Of a stretch of DNA of 9,050 nt, positions 7,165 through 9,050 are shown one piece after another (the stretch's first letter is position 1; the number at the start of each line of letters is the position of its first letter). Location: assembly GCA_003132865.1 (NCBI GenBank), contig PKYZ01000545.1:1846-10895 (forward strand), in the 5' to 3' direction. This stretch comes from Bryobacterales bacterium. GTDB taxonomy: Bacteria > Acidobacteriota > Terriglobia > Bryobacterales > Bryobacteraceae. The notes beneath the pieces were generated by a model. That model saw nothing but the letters and a program-made list of their open reading frames with translations. It made no database searches and was not told the origin of the DNA. A program made the translations under genes and the position numbers.

Positions 7165-7385
7165 CTCTCAATGTGACAGTTCCCGACGCAATCTACCGCC
7201 AGATTGTCGATCTGGCTGCGCGGCAGCAGGTTTCCGCGGAGCGGATCGTGGCGGCGGCCTTGGCCGAACAACTTTCCGGCTGGACCCGTTTGGAGCAAAT
7301 GGCCGAACGCGGCAGTCGCGAACGTTTCCTGGCCGCGCTGGACAAGGTTCCGGCAGCAGAACCCGCCCCAAAAGACCGGCTCTAG
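7161..7385 (+). CDS. Ribbon-helix-helix-like antitoxin partner of the PIN toxin
   Basis: This 74-residue protein starts with a short strand (TLNVTVPD, residues 2-9) followed by two predicted helices (about 10-22 and 25-38), the layout of a ribbon-helix-helix DNA-binding domain. The tail (about 43-74) is helical and then proline-rich, ending in KVPAAEPAPKDRL. This resembles a conserved tail (KVPxxEPxxxDRL) that I recall in small antitoxins paired with PIN toxins. By analogy the N-terminus would bind the operator and the tail would cover the toxin's active site (inference). The gene overlaps the toxin stop by ATGA, which couples the two. The longer frame starting at 6954 lies in the PIN gene and is not used. 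The antitoxin role rests on size, fold and position. Confidence 0.8.
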   Translation: MTLNVTVPDAIYRQIVDLAARQQVSAERIVAAALAEQLSGWTRLEQMAERGSRERFLAALDKVPAAEPAPKDRL

Positions 7386-7405
7386 TTATCTCGCGAAGGC
7401 GCACT

Positions 7406-7417
7406 GGTCGCGCGCCG
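7406..7417 (+). repeat. 12-bp direct repeat, copy 1 (GGTCGCGCGCCG)
   Basis: This sequence recurs exactly at 8051-8062. The two copies sit in the two non-coding gaps that bracket the higB-higA pair. The repeat is GC-only apart from one T, so chance is not excluded. Confidence 0.4.
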
Positions 7418-7419
7418 GC

Positions 7420-7435
7420 AGCCGACTAGCCGACA
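7420..7435 (+). repeat. Tandem 8-bp repeat (AGCCGACT / AGCCGACA)
   Basis: Two adjacent 8-base units differ only in the last base and end directly at the higA stop codon (TGA on the minus strand, 7438-7436). No function is apparent. Confidence 0.4.
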
Positions 7436-7723
7436 TCAGGCCGCAGACAGTTTCGTCACGTGAAGCCGCTTCCGGCTTTTTTCCGCGTGCCAGAGGTCGT
7501 ACTGAACCTGCTGGTTCAGCCAGCTTTCGGCGCTGGTGTCAAAGGCGATCGAGAGACGGATCGCCATCTCCGGGCTGATGCCGGCGCGCCCGTTCAGGAT
7601 GCTGGACAGCGCCTTCCGGCTCACCCCGAGCGACTGCGCGGCATCCGTGACAGTCAAGTTCAGGGGTTCCAGGCACAGCTCCCTGAGCACCTCACCTGGG
7701 TGCGGCGGATTATGCATCTTCAT
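7436..7723 (-). CDS. higA: HigA-family HTH antitoxin (XRE-type)
   Basis: This 95-residue protein begins with the HigA hallmark [16 protein letters not shown] helix-turn-helix of XRE type follows at about residues 24-46 ([20 protein letters not shown]), then [18 protein letters not shown] and the [14 protein letters not shown] segment, all typical of HigA (VapI-like) antitoxins. It would neutralise the HigB toxin and repress its own promoter. It lies 7 nt downstream of higB on the same strand, the usual toxin-first higBA order. The frame is open from a GTG at 7729, but that GTG is part of the ribosome site GAGGTGA, so the ATG at 7723 is preferred; it also gives the standard family N-terminus. 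The C-terminal 15 residues are basic. Confidence 0.93.
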   Translation of the reverse strand: MKMHNPPHPGEVLRELCLEPLNLTVTDAAQSLGVSRKALSSILNGRAGISPEMAIRLSIAFDTSAESWLNQQVQYDLWHAEKSRKRLHVTKLSAA

Positions 7724-7725
7724 GG

Positions 7726-7732
7726 TCACCTC
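7726..7732 (-). promoter_or_regulatory. Ribosome binding site (GAGGTGA) of higA
   Basis: On the minus strand GAGGTGA is a near-complete match to the 16S anti-Shine-Dalgarno sequence and ends 2 nt before the ATG at 7723. It begins within the higB stop codon (7733-7731), so higA translation is likely coupled to higB. Confidence 0.6.
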
Positions 7733-8012
7733 AATGGTAGTCCTCGTAGTCTACGCGATCTACATCCTTCCCGGCACAAGTGAACGTCACGCGCCAGTTG
7801 CCGCTCACTTTCACGGCCCACGTGCCCTTTCGGGAGCCGCGCAGTTCGTGGAGATCCAAGCCGGGCAGATTCATATCGCGCGCGCCGGTTGACGCATTCA
7901 GGCGGCCGAGGATGAGCCGGAGCCGCTCAGCGTGTTTCGCTTGAATTCCCGACTTGGTCCCGGTGGCGAAAAACTGTTCGAGTCCCTTGTGTCGAAATCC
8001 CTTGATCGCCAC
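7731..8012 (-). CDS. higB: HigB-family (RelE/ParE superfamily) toxin
   Basis: This 93-residue protein matches the HigB/GraT-type toxins along its whole length. It starts [16 protein letters not shown], continues with [17 protein letters not shown], the [11 protein letters not shown] motif (residues 47-57) and [15 protein letters not shown] (63-77), and ends with VDYEDYH. Such toxins are ribosome-dependent mRNA endonucleases. The conserved basic R74 and the terminal Tyr-His (Y92, H93) are kept, so it looks intact (catalytic assignment inferred from the family). The start is a GTG at 8012-8010, because the family begins exactly here and no upstream in-frame ATG is visible. No strong ribosome site precedes it (only GGTAG). 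It lies 7 nt upstream of higA and 54 nt downstream of rarA, all on the minus strand, with a palindromic candidate operator just before it. Confidence 0.93.
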   Translation of the reverse strand: MAIKGFRHKGLEQFFATGTKSGIQAKHAERLRLILGRLNASTGARDMNLPGLDLHELRGSRKGTWAVKVSGNWRVTFTCAGKDVDRVDYEDYH

Positions 8013-8021
8013 GTCTACCAG

Positions 8022-8040
8022 TGTAACCTATGTGGTTACA
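8022..8040. promoter_or_regulatory. Perfect 7-bp inverted repeat, candidate HigA operator
   Basis: TGTAACC (8022-8028), a 5-base spacer, and GGTTACA (8034-8040) form an exact inverted repeat 9 bases upstream of the higB start. It is clearly more AT-rich than its surroundings. HigA antitoxins bind short palindromes in their own promoters, so this is the natural candidate site. It overlaps a possible -10 element, which fits repression by blocking RNA polymerase (inference). Confidence 0.65.
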
Positions 8041-8050
8041 GGTTGCGCCC

Positions 8051-8062
8051 GGTCGCGCGCCG
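8051..8062 (+). repeat. 12-bp direct repeat, copy 2 (GGTCGCGCGCCG)
   Basis: Exact second copy of the sequence at 7406-7417. It lies just past the rarA stop codon on the upstream side of higB, so the two copies bracket the higBA pair. Confidence 0.4.
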
Positions 8063-8066
8063 ACGC

Positions 8067-9050
8067 CTACGACCCCGCCTCCCCCCGCCCACGCGCGGCC
8101 TCACGCGCCTTGCGCACCTCTTCCAGCCTTTCGCCAATGCGCTTCTCCATGCCGCGATCGGTAGGCTGGTAGTAGCGCTTGCCGGCGAGCGAAGGCGGCA
8201 GGCATTCCATCCCCGTAATCGCATCCTCGAACTTGTGAGCATGCTCGTAGCCTGCGCCGTAGCCCCATTCCTTCATCGCCTTGGTGGGGGCATTGCGCAG
8301 GTGCAGCGGGACGGGTTCCGCCATGGTCTCCTGCACATCCGCCTGCACGGCGCTTAGCGCGCGATACGAAGCGTCGGACTTGGGCGCCACCGACAAATAA
8401 ATCGCGGCCTGTGCCAGCGCCAGGTCGCCTTCACCGATGCCCAGAAAGTGCACGGCCTGCATCACCGCCACGGCCTGCTCCAGCGCGCGCGGGTCGGCGA
8501 GGCCGATGTCTTCGATGGCCATGCGCATCAAGCGGCGCGCGATGTACAGGCGGTCCTCGCCGGCCTCCAGCATGCGCGCCAGCCAGTAGAGCGCGGCATC
8601 GGCATCGCTCGACCGCACGGATTTGTGCAGCGCCGAGATCAGGTTGTAGTGCTCTTCGCCCGATTTGTCGTAGAGCAGCACCTTGCGCTCGATGGCGTCC
8701 TGGACGGCCGCTTCGGCAAGTTCGTGCGGCGGCGAAGCGGCTATGGCGGCTTCCAGCGTGTTGTAGGCGGAGCGCGCGTCGCCGCCGGCGTAGATGGCGA
8801 TCTGCTCCAGCAGGGCGGGCGTCGCGGCGATTTCCAGTTCGCCCAGACCGCGTTCGCGATCGGCCAGAGCGCGCTGCAACAACTCCACGATCTCCTCGGC
8901 CGTGAGCGCGCGTAGCGCATACACACGCGAGCGCGACAGCAGCGCCGCAATCACTTCGAACGACGGGTTCTCCGTAGTGGCGCCGATCAGGACGATATCG
9001 CCGCGCTCGACATACGGGAGAAATGCGTCCTGCTGCGCCTTGTTGAAGCG
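8067..9050 (-). CDS. rarA: RarA (MgsA) replication-associated recombination ATPase, N-terminus missing
   Basis: The minus-strand frame is open from the right edge to a TAG at 8069-8067, giving 327 residues of a protein usually about 440 long; roughly the first 110 residues lie outside. The visible part begins RFNKAQQDAFLPYVERG, which in RarA directly follows the Walker B DEIH, then the sensor 1 motif LIGATTENPSFEV and the LLSRSRVYAL segment with the presumed arginine finger. A helical lid with GGDARSAYNTLEAA follows, then the MgsA C-terminal domain (ISALHKSVRSSDADAALYWL, MAIEDIGLADPRAL, and the late YGAGYEHAHKFEDAITG region). RarA is a DNA-dependent ATPase that forms tetramers, acts at stalled replication forks and binds SSB. 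The protein ends with a short Arg/Gly-rich tail. It is upstream of higBA on the same strand but 54 nt away, so co-transcription is possible but unproven. Confidence 0.96.
   Translation of the reverse strand, partial: RFNKAQQDAFLPYVERGDIVLIGATTENPSFEVIAALLSRSRVYALRALTAEEIVELLQRALADRERGLGELEIAATPALLEQIAIYAGGDARSAYNTLEAAIAASPPHELAEAAVQDAIERKVLLYDKSGEEHYNLISALHKSVRSSDADAALYWLARMLEAGEDRLYIARRLMRMAIEDIGLADPRALEQAVAVMQAVHFLGIGEGDLALAQAAIYLSVAPKSDASYRALSAVQADVQETMAEPVPLHLRNAPTKAMKEWGYGAGYEHAHKFEDAITGMECLPPSLAGKRYYQPTDRGMEKRIGERLEEVRKAREAARGRGEAGS

Larger units (their letters stand above)
7386..7435. other. Short convergent gap between the two toxin-antitoxin pairs
   Basis: This 50-base gap separates two converging genes. 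It holds one copy of a 12-base direct repeat (7406-7417) and a tandem AGCCGACT/AGCCGACA repeat (7420-7435) that ends at the higA stop. No stem followed by a T or A run is visible, so no intrinsic terminator can be called for either strand. Confidence 0.5.
8013..8066 (-). promoter_or_regulatory. Intergenic region carrying the probable higBA promoter/operator
   Basis: This 54-base gap between rarA and higB holds the inverted repeat at 8022-8040, one copy of a 12-base direct repeat (8051-8062), and a possible minus-strand -10 element TACACT (8025-8020) that overlaps the inverted repeat. I could not find a convincing -35 at normal spacing, so the exact promoter is uncertain. No T-tract terminator for rarA is visible. 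Confidence 0.45.

Noticed and set aside
7386..7435. Bidirectional terminator between the two convergent toxin-antitoxin pairs
   Set aside because: Only weak partial stems are present and neither strand has a T run. The gap may contain transcript ends, but the sequence does not show it.
8041..8066. Short GTCG-GCGCG-CGAC stem after rarA as an intrinsic terminator
   Set aside because: The stem is only 4 bp and is not followed by a run of T on the minus strand, so it does not meet the usual criteria.

Overview
The window is GC-rich and gene-dense, with tightly packed genes and mixed ATG/GTG/TTG starts. The gene set resembles that of an Acidobacteriota-type soil bacterium (Bryobacter/Solibacter-like). 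That taxonomic guess is an inference from protein flavour, with no marker gene to confirm it.

Positions 1 to about 6735 (+ strand) hold one polycistronic unit that enters from the left edge. In order it encodes the end of a membrane protein, a multi-pass membrane protein with a C-terminal DUF4129 domain, a DUF4350-like membrane-anchored protein, a MoxR-family AAA+ ATPase, a DUF58 protein with a vWA-like domain, a SpoIIM-family membrane protein, and an RDD membrane protein with a C-terminal extension. Every junction inside this run is a stop/start overlap (16 nt, then GTGA, TTGA, ATGA, GTGA, TTGA), so translational coupling is likely. The set reads as a membrane-associated MoxR chaperone/assembly module: MoxR and DUF58 are the cytosolic ATPase and adaptor pair, and the other proteins are membrane partners. 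Its substrate cannot be read from the sequence. This gene grouping recurs in bacteria but its function is poorly defined.

Positions 6742 to 7385 (+ strand) carry a toxin-antitoxin pair. A PIN-domain toxin starts 6 nt after the RDD stop codon, with its ribosome site inside the RDD gene. It is followed by a small ribbon-helix-helix-like antitoxin joined by an ATGA overlap. The pair could be read through from the MoxR operon.

Positions 7436 to 8012 (- strand) carry a second, convergent toxin-antitoxin pair: a HigB-like RelE/ParE-superfamily toxin followed by a HigA-like HTH antitoxin. A perfect 7-bp inverted repeat (8022-8040) just upstream of higB is a strong candidate for the autoregulatory operator. 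A 12-bp direct repeat lies in the gap on each side of this pair and may mark its insertion.

Positions 8067 to 9050 (- strand) hold the C-terminal three quarters of rarA (mgsA), a replication-associated recombination ATPase whose N-terminus lies beyond the right edge. There are no RNA genes, insertion sequences, CRISPR arrays or clear intrinsic terminators. No stretch over about 60 bases lacks a gene.
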